Shown here: positions 23,428 through 34,085 of the stretch, in pieces | Position numbering within the stretch: position 1 is the stretch's first letter | Layout of the letters: each line of letters opens with the position of its first letter | Notes under the pieces: model-generated | Told to the model about the DNA's origin: nothing | What the model saw: only the letters and a program-made list of their open reading frames with translations | Database searches by the model: none | NCBI GenBank assembly: GCA_030077755.1 | Contig: JAQJZZ010000015.1 | Coordinates: forward strand, 1,488,001 to 1,552,000 | DNA: 64,000 bases | Source: Filosporella fistucella | Lineage: Eukaryota; Ascomycota; Leotiomycetes; Helotiales | Reading direction: 5' to 3' | Position numbers and translations under genes: made by a program

Positions 23428-24793
23428 TTACTGCCTCCATGAAGCGGTCTGTACTTTCCTGTCCCAAGAATCCAATGCCTCATCTCGCCCCAGGGGTCCC
23501 TTCTCATTCTTGCTTGGAAGTCTCCAAACGGTAAACCCAAATCCACTTTGTTTTAAACTCGTCACCATTGGTCCTAGGGTCATTCTTACAACAGTAATAC
23601 CTTGCCTTTCCAACTCGGCAATAGCTAACTCCGCAAAGGCGGCAAGAACCTCGTCGTATGTGCTGCCTGAGCTGTTCACCAAGAGAATAGCTTCATCCTT
23701 CTCGGTCTTAGTGAAAGGGATGAATGCTCGATCAGCGTCTGATGTGTCAGTGAGTAGAGCTATCATCTCTTTTGTGAGTGCCTCAGGACTTGGAACTGGA
23801 GATATTTGACGCAGTCCAGGCTCGCCGTGACAACCTAGACCTAGCTCGATCGTTCCTGGTGGTAGCGTTTGTATCTCCGTAATAATGTTATTTGGCAAAG
23901 CAACACTTCCTCTCGTTAGAAGGCTCCATCATGGAAGCCGCATGACTTACCGATCAAAAGCTACAGCAATTGTGCCCGAATTTGCAGCTATATAATCCAT
24001 CACGTCTCCCACCTTCTCTAGAGTTTCTCCCTTATCTGCAAGTGCACACGCAATTTTCAACCCCACGACATGTCCACTTAGTCCTCTCCTCCCTACTTTC
24101 CCACCCTTTTTGCGGCCGACAGCGACATCATCACCGATAGGAATGAAACGAACTTTGTATCCTGCAGCTTGTGCTCGAGTAATTGCAAGCCCTGCATTCA
24201 AAATATCACCAGTGTAGTTGCCGCAGACGATGAGAGTGCCCTTTGAAGTGCTATTCGGAGGCTGACAGAGTTTGATGGCCTCAAAAATCTGTGCCGCTGT
24301 AGGAGAAGCGAAAATGTTACCCGAGACAGAGCAGGAGAGGAATGATGGGCCAACGAAACCGGAGAACATAGGCTCACTGCTCAGTTGTTAGTTTTGTTTT
24401 CTGACTGCTGATTGATGTCAAAAAAGTGAGAGGATAGTGAAACTAATGGCCTCCAAGATGTAGTTTCGATATACTTGAGATCAATAGATGCAAGCATGGA
24501 CGAATCTTCTTCTTATAGTCTACAGAATACTTGACGCACAACTTGTGTATACAAAAAAATAGAAAGCTAGAGCTAACTTACTGTCCACCACCAGCAAATC
24601 CAATTGTTGTTACATGATCTTTCCGAAAGGCTTCTAAGTCGCTTCGATATACAATTTTATGTGCAGGAGCGTAAGAAAGATTCGGATAGTGCTCTGTGAG
24701 CCCAGTTGCAGCTTCATTTATTGCGTCTGCGGGATCATTGATAAAGTGAAATGTTTCTCTTGTCGCTTGTTTTGTTTGGGTTTCCGTCGCCAT
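23428..24793 (-). CDS. Stand-alone DhaK domain protein (dihydroxyacetone kinase K half)
   Basis: Exons in coding order are 24793..24582, 24376..23951 and 23905..23428, giving 371 residues: one DhaK domain and nothing more. Eukaryotic ATP-dependent dihydroxyacetone kinases normally fuse DhaK (substrate binding) to DhaL (ATP binding) in about 580-600 residues. Seen here are GFAGGGHEPMFSGFVG (a shortened GGGSGHEP loop; the His codon is split by the first intron), NYTGDILNAGLA with its aspartate, IGDDVAVGRKKGGKVGRRGL, and GLGCHGEPG, which carries the family's substrate-binding histidine. So the substrate site looks complete, but there is no nucleotide-binding half. A divergent neighbour 400 bp away encodes a DhaL domain. 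The first intron is long (205 nt). Confidence 0.85.
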
Positions 24794-25194
24794 CACGGAC
24801 GTCTTTTGCGGGGAAGTTGTGGGGTAAGCCAGGTACCTATGCCTTTGAAGGTTTGACGATGGACGAAAGGAGCAGAGGAGGCAGGATAGTTATGACGAAG
24901 AGTGAGGGCATTCAACAATTAGATTTTGTATTTAAAGGAAAATCGAGTCTATGTCAAATACTGGATCGGGGACCTTAGTGCCACGGGAATGTTCTTCGTG
25001 CAGCAATGGACGAGGAGCTCTGTTTTTGGACCCCGCATTGAGGGGACGGGATGCCTATTTGGGCAAGCCGCTGATGAAGGTGGGGAAGTAATCCTCTCTC
25101 TTGACAAAAAGTAGCACGAATCTGGTTATGTGACAGAAAGCTCTTAATATCATTGCCTCATTGTTAATAATATATTTTCCCAATACCTTCCAAT
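24794..25194. other. Shared head-to-head promoter of the DhaK and DhaL genes
   Basis: A 401-bp interval between divergent start codons. No gene fits inside. It must contain both promoters, which would suit co-regulation of two halves of one enzyme; no specific motif was identified. Confidence 0.6.
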
Positions 25195-26822
25195 ATGTCT
25201 CTTGTCGTTGAACAAACATTACCCTATACCCCTTCACAGCTTAAGCTCGAAGACCCTAATCGATGGGGTCGTCTCTTTCCATTGATGCGGCCATCTATCA
25301 AAACAATTGAAACCAGCCAGGGAGGATCAATGGTTATCGACACAGCTCTGACCTGTAGTAAAGAAGTTCTGTTAGCTGCTGTCGGAAGTATTGGTAATTT
25401 TTCAAGCAAGATTTTGAGTGAATCTCACTTGGCAGCTTTCACTTCAGAGCAAGTTGGCACGCGAGCAATATCGGAGACGGAGATTGTTCGAGTTTTAAAG
25501 GCCAATGGATTTCCCACTCAGCATGGAGTTGTTGTTTTGAGGACAGGCAAAAAACAAAATGTGAAGTCGAGCGAGGGTGTGGTAGAGCTTTCGGTCGTCG
25601 GCGAGTTGAAGTTGGACCATATTATAAGTTTGTTGGTAGCAGCTAGACCAGAGATTAAGTAAGTTGGTATGTCCATCGGAGAAGATTTATATTAACCTTC
25701 AAAGAGCATCGTTTGATAAAATTAGGTTTTTGCTGGAGCTTTTTGCAGATTCCGCTGGAACCACAACATCAATATTCCACGAGCAGAAAACTGGATCCAA
25801 ACCATCCGTTACTCATGCGCTCGAAACTGCAGAGTTCAACTCTGCAAAACTAGCTGTGGACAAAGACTTGACCCACATTCTAAGCTCGACAAAAGTATCT
25901 GGAAAGGATGTGATAATTTCGGTACATTATTCTGACATCAATGGGTTGTCAAAGCTGGAAAACAACATTCTTGCTCATGAAATCTCGGGATATTTTGGTA
26001 TGCCCATATCCACTCACTGTTGTCTCAACACTAAATTTTCCAGCGGACAGGAAGCTATCGGTGTACATAACACACTCGACTATTTTAAATGCTAAATATC
26101 CTGCTCGAGGTTGGACAATATCGGTATGCGCTTTGCCATCCACATATTTAGTAGCACAGCAAAACCCCTCAGACACATTGGCGGGTACATCGCCCTCAAA
26201 CCCAGAAACAAAACCGAGAACAGGATCCTCTAAAATTCAGCTCAGCGACTCTCAAGTTCGCAAGATTATCACTGCTGGATGTGAGCGGGTGATCAAAGAA
26301 GAGCCCACTATCACTGAATATGACACAATTGTTGGAGACGGAGATTGTGGTTATACACTGAGAGACGGAGCAAAGCAAGTGATGACCTTCATCAACAATG
26401 CCGATCTCTCGAAACTTGCTTCTACCCTCAGTGATCTTGTCGACGATCTCGAAGTCAATATGGGAGGAACATCCGGTGCATTGTACTGCATATTCCTCTC
26501 TTCGCTTGCACAGCATTTATGGGATGCACCGACCTTCCCTGAGGCACTTAAAAGTGCATTGGATTCCCTATTGAAATACACCCGTGCAAGACTAGGAGAT
26601 CGGACGTGTTTAGATTGTTTGATTCCTTTTGTAGAGACATTAATGGCAACGGGAGATTCGAAAAGTGCACTGACAGAGGCTGAGAAGGGGGTTGAATCCA
26701 CGAAGAAATTAGAGGCGAAGCTGGGAAGATCTAGTTATTTAGATGAGTCGACCACAAGGGGCGTACCTGATCCGGGAGCTTACGGGCTGCTGATGTTGCT
26801 TAGGGGGATGGTTAATGCGTAG
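25195..26822 (+). CDS. DhaL-domain protein with a partial DhaK-like segment and a novel N-terminus
   Basis: Exons are 25195..25658, 25726..25997 and 26044..26822, giving 504 residues. The C-terminal 200 residues are a complete DhaL domain: DTIVGDGDCG (nucleotide-metal aspartates), NMGGTSGALY, LGDRTCLDCLIPF, LGRSSYL and GVPDPGAYG. Residues about 205-285 resemble only the last part of a DhaK domain (VIISVHYSDINGLSKLENN; LSVYITHSTILNAKYPARGW). The first 155 residues match nothing I recognise and contain none of the DhaK substrate motifs (no GGG-HEP, no NYTGD). So this protein probably cannot bind dihydroxyacetone alone but could supply ATP to the stand-alone DhaK encoded next door. This pairing is inferred from adjacency and complementarity. 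Confidence 0.8.
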
Positions 26823-27543
26823 TTTGGCACAAAATTGATGGGCAAGGTCAAAAGTCCCAGAACCGCATGGAGAGGACGTTTCAATAGCCTGCGATTACTG
26901 CCCCATGCCCTTGAGAGCGTATAAATTGAAATTGAAGTTTCAACGCCCTAAATAACAGGGGTGTAATAATGTCTAACCTTTGAAGGCAGAATATAGGGCG
27001 TTGCTCTGCGTGTATGATTCCCCCCCCCCCCCCCTTTACCTAGTCCCTCGTATAACTGTGCACTTCGGAATTGATCGAGTTTTGATGTAAATCAAACGCG
27101 GGTATAAACAACGTAACCTAGAAGCAGCAGGGAGGTACAACTAGCTTGGGGATATGTGCGAGTTGAACAGGGGAGTATGAAGTTTTTAACACATGTCCCT
27201 GTGGCCCTTGGGAGCATTTTCCTAGCTTCAAGCCGGAGTGTTGAGAAACTAGGCTAACCATACAGCACTGCTTTCGAAGGGTACGTCGAGAGATTTTGAA
27301 GATGATATTTCATATACGTTTCATCAACTGAGCTGGCTACAATACCTTCACGCCTTCTATCTTTGCCTTGTACTGCTTACTTTTTTATACAATGCTGAAG
27401 TTGTCATGCTGTATTACTAGATAGCCCTGACCAGCACTGCGTTTTATGGTTGCCGGCCCATTCCATTCCATCCCTGTTTAGGTTTTCTGGGCTTGGATTC
27501 TTAATCTCAACTATATAGCATAGAAAAGAAGCACCAATTTTAA
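26823..27543. other. Gap between the DhaL gene and tRNA-Ile
   Basis: About 720 bp without genes. Contains a run of 15 C at 27020-27034, the longest homopolymer of this type on the plus strand. Confidence 0.5.
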
Positions 27544-27627
27544 GCTCGCTTAGCTCAGTTGGTTAGAGCGTGGTGCTAATATCTCTGGTTTACGCCAAGG
27601 TCGCCGGTTCGACCCCGGTAGTGAGCA
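27544..27627 (+). tRNA. tRNA-Ile (anticodon AAT) with a 10-nt intron
   Basis: An 84-nt gene that folds as a standard cloverleaf once 10 nt are removed. The acceptor stem is GCTCGCT/AGTGAGC, the D arm is GCTC...GAGC, the anticodon stem is TGGTG/CGCCA around CTAATAA, and the T arm is GCCGG TTCGACC CCGGT. The anticodon AAT is at 27578-27580. The intron (27582-27591) lies after base 37, the canonical place. A- and B-box sequences (TAGCTCAGTTGG; GGTTCGACCCC) are present. The last base A is the discriminator; CCA is not encoded. Confidence 0.92.
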
Positions 27628-27635
27628 AACTTTGA

Positions 27636-27643
27636 TTTTTTTT
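27636..27643 (+). terminator. Pol III T-run terminator of tRNA-Ile
   Basis: Eight T residues begin nine bases after the tRNA 3' end, as expected for RNA polymerase III termination. Confidence 0.75.
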
Positions 27644-28111
27644 GGTTTTTTATATCTATGACTTCTTCTTTAGTCAAGCCTCCATGCTCTGATACTGTGA
27701 TTCGTTCGCTAAGCTTCTCCAGACCCACTCCAACGTTGACGAAGCGAGGGCCCTTATCGTGGAAAGATATGCCAAAGTGTGACAGTGTGTCGACTTTTCT
27801 TACTTCGTACAGTATTGTATTCTAGGAAGCGTGACACGACTATATCTTTTTTTGGCCTCAATGCTTCATGACTTTTCCCTTCTAGTTCAGTTCAGACTTG
27901 ATACTTCCAATTGTCTTCTCGACATACAATTTTTGAGACTGGAAGGAGACACCCTTCCTTGACATTTATTTGTCAATATTGTGTCATTGACTTGAGTGAG
28001 TCATTGATAACACTCACTTCCCCCATTTTTGAAGTACATTACAATCGGTTATGTATCGACTCTACATGAAGTATCTTTGCCCTTAATCATTCCCTCCACA
28101 CCTCCCTCATT
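27644..28111. other. Gap between tRNA-Ile and the GNAT gene
   Basis: About 470 bp; promoter region of the GNAT gene. No further RNA gene or coding signal was seen. Confidence 0.5.
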
Positions 28112-28675
28112 ATGGATACCACGGCAAAAATGCAGAATCGAATGTGGTCAAAAAATCAGTTCATCATATCCACAGACTCGTCTTTCATTCCAATAACAAC
28201 TCTCAATTCTTGGTTCGCTTCAGATGGGATGTATTGGGCAAAAGCAATGCCCGACGATATTGTCCGAGAGACACTACGAAATTCCCTCTGCTTCGGTCTA
28301 TTTGAAGATGCCAGGATAAATGTCAACGGCCAGTCCCTTGATTGCCCACCCTCAAAGTTCATCGGCATAGCACGCTGCATCACCGACTTCACCACTTTCA
28401 TCTACTTGACAGACGTGTACATTGATCCCGCTTATCAAGGAAGCGGGTTAGGAAGGTGGTTACTCGCTTGCATCAGTGAAGTCATCGAGTCGATGCCACA
28501 CCTGAGGAGAAGTCTCTTGTTCACGGGTGATTGGAAACGCTCGGTACCATTTTATGAAAAGCAGTTGGGTATGAGTGTCATGGAGTGCAAGAGGGGAGAG
28601 GATGGCAAAAGTGGAGAGGGTGTGGCTGTCATGCAAAGAATGTTTGCTGGGTTCCCAGGTTTCGAAAGCCAGTAA
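28112..28675 (+). CDS. GNAT-family N-acetyltransferase
   Basis: A single-exon 187-residue protein. The acetyl-CoA-binding core reads IYLTDVYIDPAYQGSGLGRWL, cited as TDVYIDPAYQGSGLG (motif A, Q/R-x-x-G-x-G/A), then a helix CISEVIESMPHLRR and the late strand-helix SVPFYEKQLGM. This is the standard GNAT order, and the length is typical of one-domain members. The acceptor substrate cannot be told from sequence. The ATG at 28112 is followed by a second in-frame methionine seven codons later. It is isolated, with no functionally linked neighbour. Confidence 0.82.
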   Translation: MDTTAKMQNRMWSKNQFIISTDSSFIPITTLNSWFASDGMYWAKAMPDDIVRETLRNSLCFGLFEDARINVNGQSLDCPPSKFIGIARCITDFTTFIYLTDVYIDPAYQGSGLGRWLLACISEVIESMPHLRRSLLFTGDWKRSVPFYEKQLGMSVMECKRGEDGKSGEGVAVMQRMFAGFPGFESQ

Positions 28676-29691
28676 AACGTGGGTTTGTTCTCTGAATCTT
28701 CTAGAATAGACCTGCTGTAGCTCGATTTGCATGTGGCTTTTAATATCCTTGGTCAATATAGATTGATTGTAACCCTACCCTCAAAAGCACCTTCGCCGAC
28801 TTTTCTTCCACTCGTCCATTTCCATGCTGAAAATTCTGCGTAGCCTGTTCTTCTTAGTCTCATACTTCTGGCTTGCGTCGAGTCTTTATCATCCTGACGG
28901 TTTTTCTGCATCATACTCTTTCTTTCATTGCCGATATGTTTGTTTTGTTAAGCGGCAATGAAACACCTATCGCTATTTTAGTTTTTACCCTCATCCTATT
29001 GTACCTAAACGCCTTGACACAAACATATAGCCGCCAAACCCTCGTCACCCCTCGCCTCTTGCTAATGTATGTAATCACTGCGACAGAAATTATATCATCC
29101 TCGGTGAGCGTTGGTATAAGGAGTCATTTTCGGGTTTTCATTGAGTCTGTCATTCACGTGCTGTTAGAGCCGTCTCATCCAATCGTCCCAACTTCCCCAG
29201 ACATTCCCCAGAAACAATATATTACCCATGTCGCACAGGCTTCTTCATAAGTGCCGGAGCCTCTGTAGAAGATGGGATGACTTTTAAGCATAGTGCAATT
29301 TACGGCAAATTTGGTTTTACGCGGTTTTAGTCTTTTGCCGATTAATTTATCATATTCAATCCTGGTAACACCACCATAGAGGTTGCTAAAACACGAGGAT
29401 CAGACACAGGCAGATAGTAATTGGATGAACATTTCCATCGAGAGCGCGTGCGAAGTGGCAAATATTGGCTACGGGCTTTCATCGATATTATCAATATACC
29501 AACGGACCCCATGACTCGGGATATTGGGTTGCCGTGGCATAACGGCAGTTGGATGAACAATATCAATAGAAGGCGAATACCCTTATGTCCATGCCCTGAT
29601 CTGATTCAAAAGGGAGTGACCTCCTTCTCCCAGTTCCTTGCCCATTCTGCTTGGTATCCGCTGTACTCTTTCGACCTCAAGCTCTACCATC
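28676..29691. other. Gap between the GNAT and DUF1996 genes
   Basis: About 1 kb. A hydrophobic open frame at 28873-29250 has no ATG until 28936 and no family match, so it is not called. No repeats beyond two short similar stretches (TTGGATGAACA at about 29421 and 29550). Confidence 0.4.
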
Positions 29692-31146
29692 ATGCTCTTC
29701 CCTACTCTCCTCGCCCTCACGGCGCTCGTTGAGGCAGCGCCTCACAGTGACTGGCCAGTCTGGATGAACAAGCTTCAGGCTCGTCAAGGCAGTACGACCA
29801 TGTTGCGATTTGGTTGCCCACAAGTCGTCATCGACCGTCTTGACCCTCTCGTCAATCCGGGTCTCATCCCTTCCACCCACGTCCATCAGATCGTGGGAGG
29901 AAACGCTTTCAACGCTAGTATGCCGGTCAGCGACATTTCGAAGATTGCAGACTGCACAACTTGCCAGTTCTCTGAAGATTTCTCAAACTACTGGACAGCA
30001 AATTTGTACTTCAAGGCACGTAACGGCACTTACAAGCGTGTCAAGCAATTCGGTGCAGCGTAAGAGAGACCCCGTACTTCCTCGATTGTTGGAGAGATGG
30101 AATGTGCTATATAGAGCAATGAGGGGAATGTGCCAATACTGGAGAGGCAAATTTACACTGGAATTTTAACTGACCTGATATCCAGACTCCAATTCAATGA
30201 CAAGTTCAGTACCCAGATCGATGGTGGCATTCTTGTATACTATGTCTCTGCCAATGGGGCATCAAGCAAAATCACAGCATTTAAGCCAGTAAGTACCAAG
30301 CGAAGGTTTTGAGTTTGATGAACATACTGATTTTGGCAACTAGGGATTCCGTATGCTTGTCGGTGACCCAACAATGCGTTCGAGAACAGGAACCACACTG
30401 AAACGACAAAATTGTTATCGTTGTTATACTGGGCCAAACTTTGGAGGTGATACAAGCGCCCCATGTATGGATAATAAGTATGTACGCCCTTTTTTTCACT
30501 CGTAACGTTGTGCTGACAACGAGAAAGGATCGATACCGAAGCTTTGCCTTCCGCCCCTTGCAAGGGTGGTATCCGATCAAACATCATTTACCCAACGTAA
30601 GCTTCGTCTACCAGAAGATTATCGTCGTCTTCATATTAACGGCAAGTAGTTGCTGGAATGGCAAGGATCTTGACAGTCCTAACCACAAAGATCACGTTGC
30701 CTACACCACAGGAGGCCCACCCAACTTCCTCGCAATGGGAGGCGCTTGCCCATCTACTCACCCAGTCAGAATTCCACAGATTATGCTCGAGGTCACTTGG
30801 GATACTACACCATTCAATGACAAGTCTCTCTGGCCTACCGATGGCAGCCAGCCTTTCGTTCTGAGCATGGGCGACAACACTGGATTGGGCCAACATGCCG
30901 ATTACGTCTTTGGATGGCAGGGAGATTCTCTTCAAAAAGCTATGGACACATCCGGTTGCATGGGTGCCAAGTGCGGAACTCTCAAGACCCAGAGCATTGA
31001 GGCTGCCAAGAAGTGTGCCGTGAAGAAGATCGTTCAAGAGAATCAAGATGGATGTAAGTGTTCTTGTGGCAACAAACTCTCGATTAAAAATGACTTACAT
31101 GTGTTTAGGGCTCGACAAGCTACCAGGTATCGACATGCCAATGTAA
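29692..31146 (+). CDS. Secreted DUF1996-domain protein
   Basis: Exons are 29692..30059, 30186..30288, 30344..30477, 30528..30596, 30650..31053 and 31109..31146, giving 371 residues. A signal peptide (MLFPTLLALTALVEAAPH) leads into the DUF1996 body: FGCPQVVIDRLDPLVNPG, HVHQIVGGNAFN, DCTTCQFSEDFSNYWTANLY, CYRCYTGPNFGG, FPTCWNGKDLDSPNH in its local form (YPTCWNGKDLDSPNHKDHVAY) and a C-terminal Cys-rich end. DUF1996 proteins are abundant secreted fungal proteins, sometimes with a WSC domain (absent here), with no firmly assigned enzymatic activity. Multiple paired cysteines suggest disulphides outside the cell. Confidence 0.9.
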
Positions 31147-31593
31147 ATTAAGCAGCTACCTGGAGACGAGGAGTGGTGATGCACCTAGAAGTCCGGTTCT
31201 GAATTAGTAATGCTTGGACACACTCACACTCGTTATTGACATATTTGAACAAGATGGGGTTCAATAGGTCGGAGGAAGAAGTTCCCGCATGGAATGCTGG
31301 TGGTGGCCTGTAGATTGGGGCGGAATTCGATTCTTTTCCAAAAGAAACTACTTAGTTTTCTTTTCATGTAATTCATCTTGTTCAGACAATTACCAAAAGG
31401 CTCGCGTGACTAAGCCTTCCGAGGATCAAATGTGACCTTGTATCTTCATCCTCCGGTAAATATCCCTCGATTAGCCTGTCATCGGACGTGGGGAAGGATG
31501 CACCCCACTAAAATATGCTGATCAAATGCTCCCTTAATATGACAAGCATAAGCATATAAACAAATTGAAATACAGCCTAACTGTATATTTAAT
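31147..31593. other. Gap, 3' ends of the DUF1996 and P450 genes
   Basis: About 450 bp between convergent genes, no coding signal. Confidence 0.5.
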
Positions 31594-33246
31594 CTATGCA
31601 GATAGTTGAGATGTGAAACAAGCACAACAGCCACTTTTGACCGACATTGCCAGAACCAGTTTTTCCTGCCAGATCGTGTCATCGGCCGGCTCAACGCTGA
31701 CAAATGTTTGCAGCATTCTCACAGTGAGGTAGGAGGCTTCAGTAAGTGCCATTTGCTGCCCGATACATGTACGAGGGCCTCCAGAAAAAGGCAAGTATTC
31801 CCAACTGGGACCGATCAGATAGAATTCTTTCTTGATGGCAAAAGTCGGCAACACCTACCCAGTTCGCAAATGTTCCCATCTTTCCGCCTTGAACTCGTAG
31901 GCATCTTCGCCATAAATATCTTTTCGGCGATGCATCGCGCAGGGGAAGTGCAAAATTCGCGTGCCTTTTTTGACAAAAATAGGAAAAGTGCCGTCACCAC
32001 CTCCACGAGGAAGGATCGTATTCCGAATCGCGACGCTGGAATTGACTGGAATTATCGGATATAGCCTTTGTACTATTTGTGTTAACGATTCGAACAAAAT
32101 GTTTGAGCAAGAGTCATTTACCTTCTTTCATTGTCCAGCTGAGGTACTTGAGTCCCTCCAATGCCTCAAATGTTGGTGCCTTGCATCCTAAAGCTTCCAA
32201 AGCTTCACATCGAAGCCTTTCAAATACATCTCTACGACGAGCGATGGTGTACCAAAGGACAGTCAGCAGTGCAGCTATTGAACCTCGCCCGGCAACTGTA
32301 ACAGCCATGAGCTCTGCAGCGATTCTTTTTTTGCCGAAAGAGCTTTTTGCTAGTTCGGGGAGGAAGACATAACGGCCATCTCCCCTTGTACTGCCTTCTG
32401 GATTCAGTTTCTCATGACTTTCTTCTCGAGCTTTTATCGCCTTCGTGGCATAAACATTGATGAAGCTTTTCACATCTCGAATCCCCCGGTCAAATATTGG
32501 GTTTGGTATCAGAGTTGCGAGTCTGCCAATCCACATACGAATAGACAACCGTTCGGACACATCGTTGAAGCCTCGGTGAAACGTATCACTTTAGACCGTT
32601 GATCTCCTTGAAGCATATGTGTGCTTTCGCCCAGCAACAGTTCTGTAGTGGAGTCCATGGTGAAGTCTGCGAATACATCTTGCATATCAATGACTTGTCC
32701 ATCGACTGGTATGTGAGTTATGAGAGCAGCGGAATGCTTTTCAAGGGAATGCAAATCTCCTACCTGGCCCCGAACAAGATTTGGTCGGAGTAATGCTCTC
32801 GAAGATTGCCAGTCGTGCCCATCTACACTGAAAATACCTGGCCCAAAAAAGGCGAGAGCCGCCGTTCGGGTTTCAGGAATGCAATAGTCCGTGAAGGACG
32901 TTGCGAATATTGCTTTGACATTTTCAGGCTCTTTTGTGTAGACAACCCGTGATCCGAGAGAATGGATAGAGAAAGTGTTGACACCTCCAGATACAGCTTT
33001 GTATCTCTCATCAATGTGATCCATGAGACGATTTCGGAAGAGCGCTTTCAAAGAGAGAATAAATGCATCTAGCCCGAGGATCGGATCAAGATGAGGGTAT
33101 GATGGCACACGTTGGCAGCCATTTTCGCGTGATAACTTCGAGTCTTGATAAGATTTGATGCCATGCGATATCCAGACATAGACAAAACAAACTACAAAGA
33201 CTCCACAGGAAAGTATGATGTAGATGTTGTGATCGCTTTCGATCAT
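31594..33246 (-). pseudogene. CYP52-like cytochrome P450, probably broken
   Basis: From ATG 33246 there is an N-terminal membrane segment (YIILSCGVFVVCFVYVWI), then P450 sequence to about residue 220 (HDWQSSRALLRPNLVRGQVGD; FTMDSTTELLLGES). The frame then slips by one base near the A3 run at 32590-32592; the next frame continues (SERLSIRMWIGRL...) to 32122. Introns at 32121-32073 and 31858-31805 restore EVQRLYP (ExxR helix) and LRTGWEYLPFSGGPRTCIGQ (heme-binding cysteine). The I-helix reads VAGRGSIAALL where the family has AGRDT, so the acid-Thr pair is lost. Layout resembles fungal CYP52-type fatty-acid/alkane hydroxylases. Frameshift plus altered I-helix favour a pseudogene; an assembly indel could explain the first alone. 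Confidence 0.65.
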
Positions 33247-34085
33247 GAGATTCCGCCAGAGGACACACCTCACCATCAACTTTGAGAATTTGAAGAATTT
33301 CTGGTCTATACTGAAGGAGAAGTTGATGAGGTTCATCAAGGCAAGCAAAAATTCCGTTGGCAGGTTGGGACACGTTGAAGACAGATGACTGAATGTGGCA
33401 AATGCTTTGGACGAAAAGAAAGTGTAAATTTGGGCTATGAAACTATGCGGTCTATTTGAATAAGATACTCGTAGCGCCTAACGGCATGAACATGGTGCAA
33501 CTAGAACCTTTAACTCATTGAGTATTGTGCTTGGGGCAAAGACCAATAGCAGACTTACGAGAGAGTTGAAAGCAGGAGCCCTCCCTCGTACGAGCATTGC
33601 GCCTGGATGAAATATAGCCTATCACATACGGAGCTAATAAATACTCCTAACATGTAATCCTGGACAGCTTTAATTGGATCTCAGGTACGAGGGCAGAGAT
33701 CAATCGAATGAAGCTGTCGGAATCCGTACATAGTGCTTACTCTCTTGAAGTGAAGAATTTTGAGGTGCCTGTATTAACTTGACGAGTTCAATGACAGACA
33801 CATTCAATACCTTCACCTCATCATCAAAATCCTCTCCTCGAAAAATCAACGTAAGTCAAATACGTATTCGAACTGTATTATTTGAAGAAAGACGATCTGA
33901 CGGCAGACATTCAGTTGCAAAAGAGGGAAAAGGGGAAGTGGGTTCTGCTTGCTCCCCTTCCTATATTGACAGGGGTATAAGCGAGAAACAACACCAGGCG
34001 CGTCGTCGCGACGGGATACCTTACATGGCAGCTCGAGAGCAGCACATATCACAAATTATTGCAATCCCAAAAATCCAGCCGCATC
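33247..34085. other. Divergent 5' region of the P450 and ASK1
   Basis: About 840 bp with no supportable gene. A plus-strand frame at 33779-34099 overlaps the ASK1 start out of frame and is discounted. Confidence 0.5.

Noticed and set aside
24577..24583. Apparent loss of the active-site histidine in the DhaK protein
   Set aside because: The codon is split by an intron; CA plus T from the next exon restores His.
27020..27034. C15 run as a functional element
   Set aside because: A simple homopolymer in an intergenic gap with no other signal; recorded only in the gap entry.
28873..29250. Hydrophobic 125-codon frame after the GNAT gene
   Set aside because: No ATG at its start, no family resemblance, and hydrophobicity is expected for T-rich DNA.
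29421..29560. Two similar TTGGATGAACA stretches as a repeat element
   Set aside because: The match is only about 11 bases, with no terminal repeats or target-site duplication.
31856..31858. In-frame TAG in the P450 after LRTG
   Set aside because: It lies in a 54-nt GT-AG intron (31858-31805) whose removal gives LRTGWEYLPFSGG, so it is not a disabling stop.
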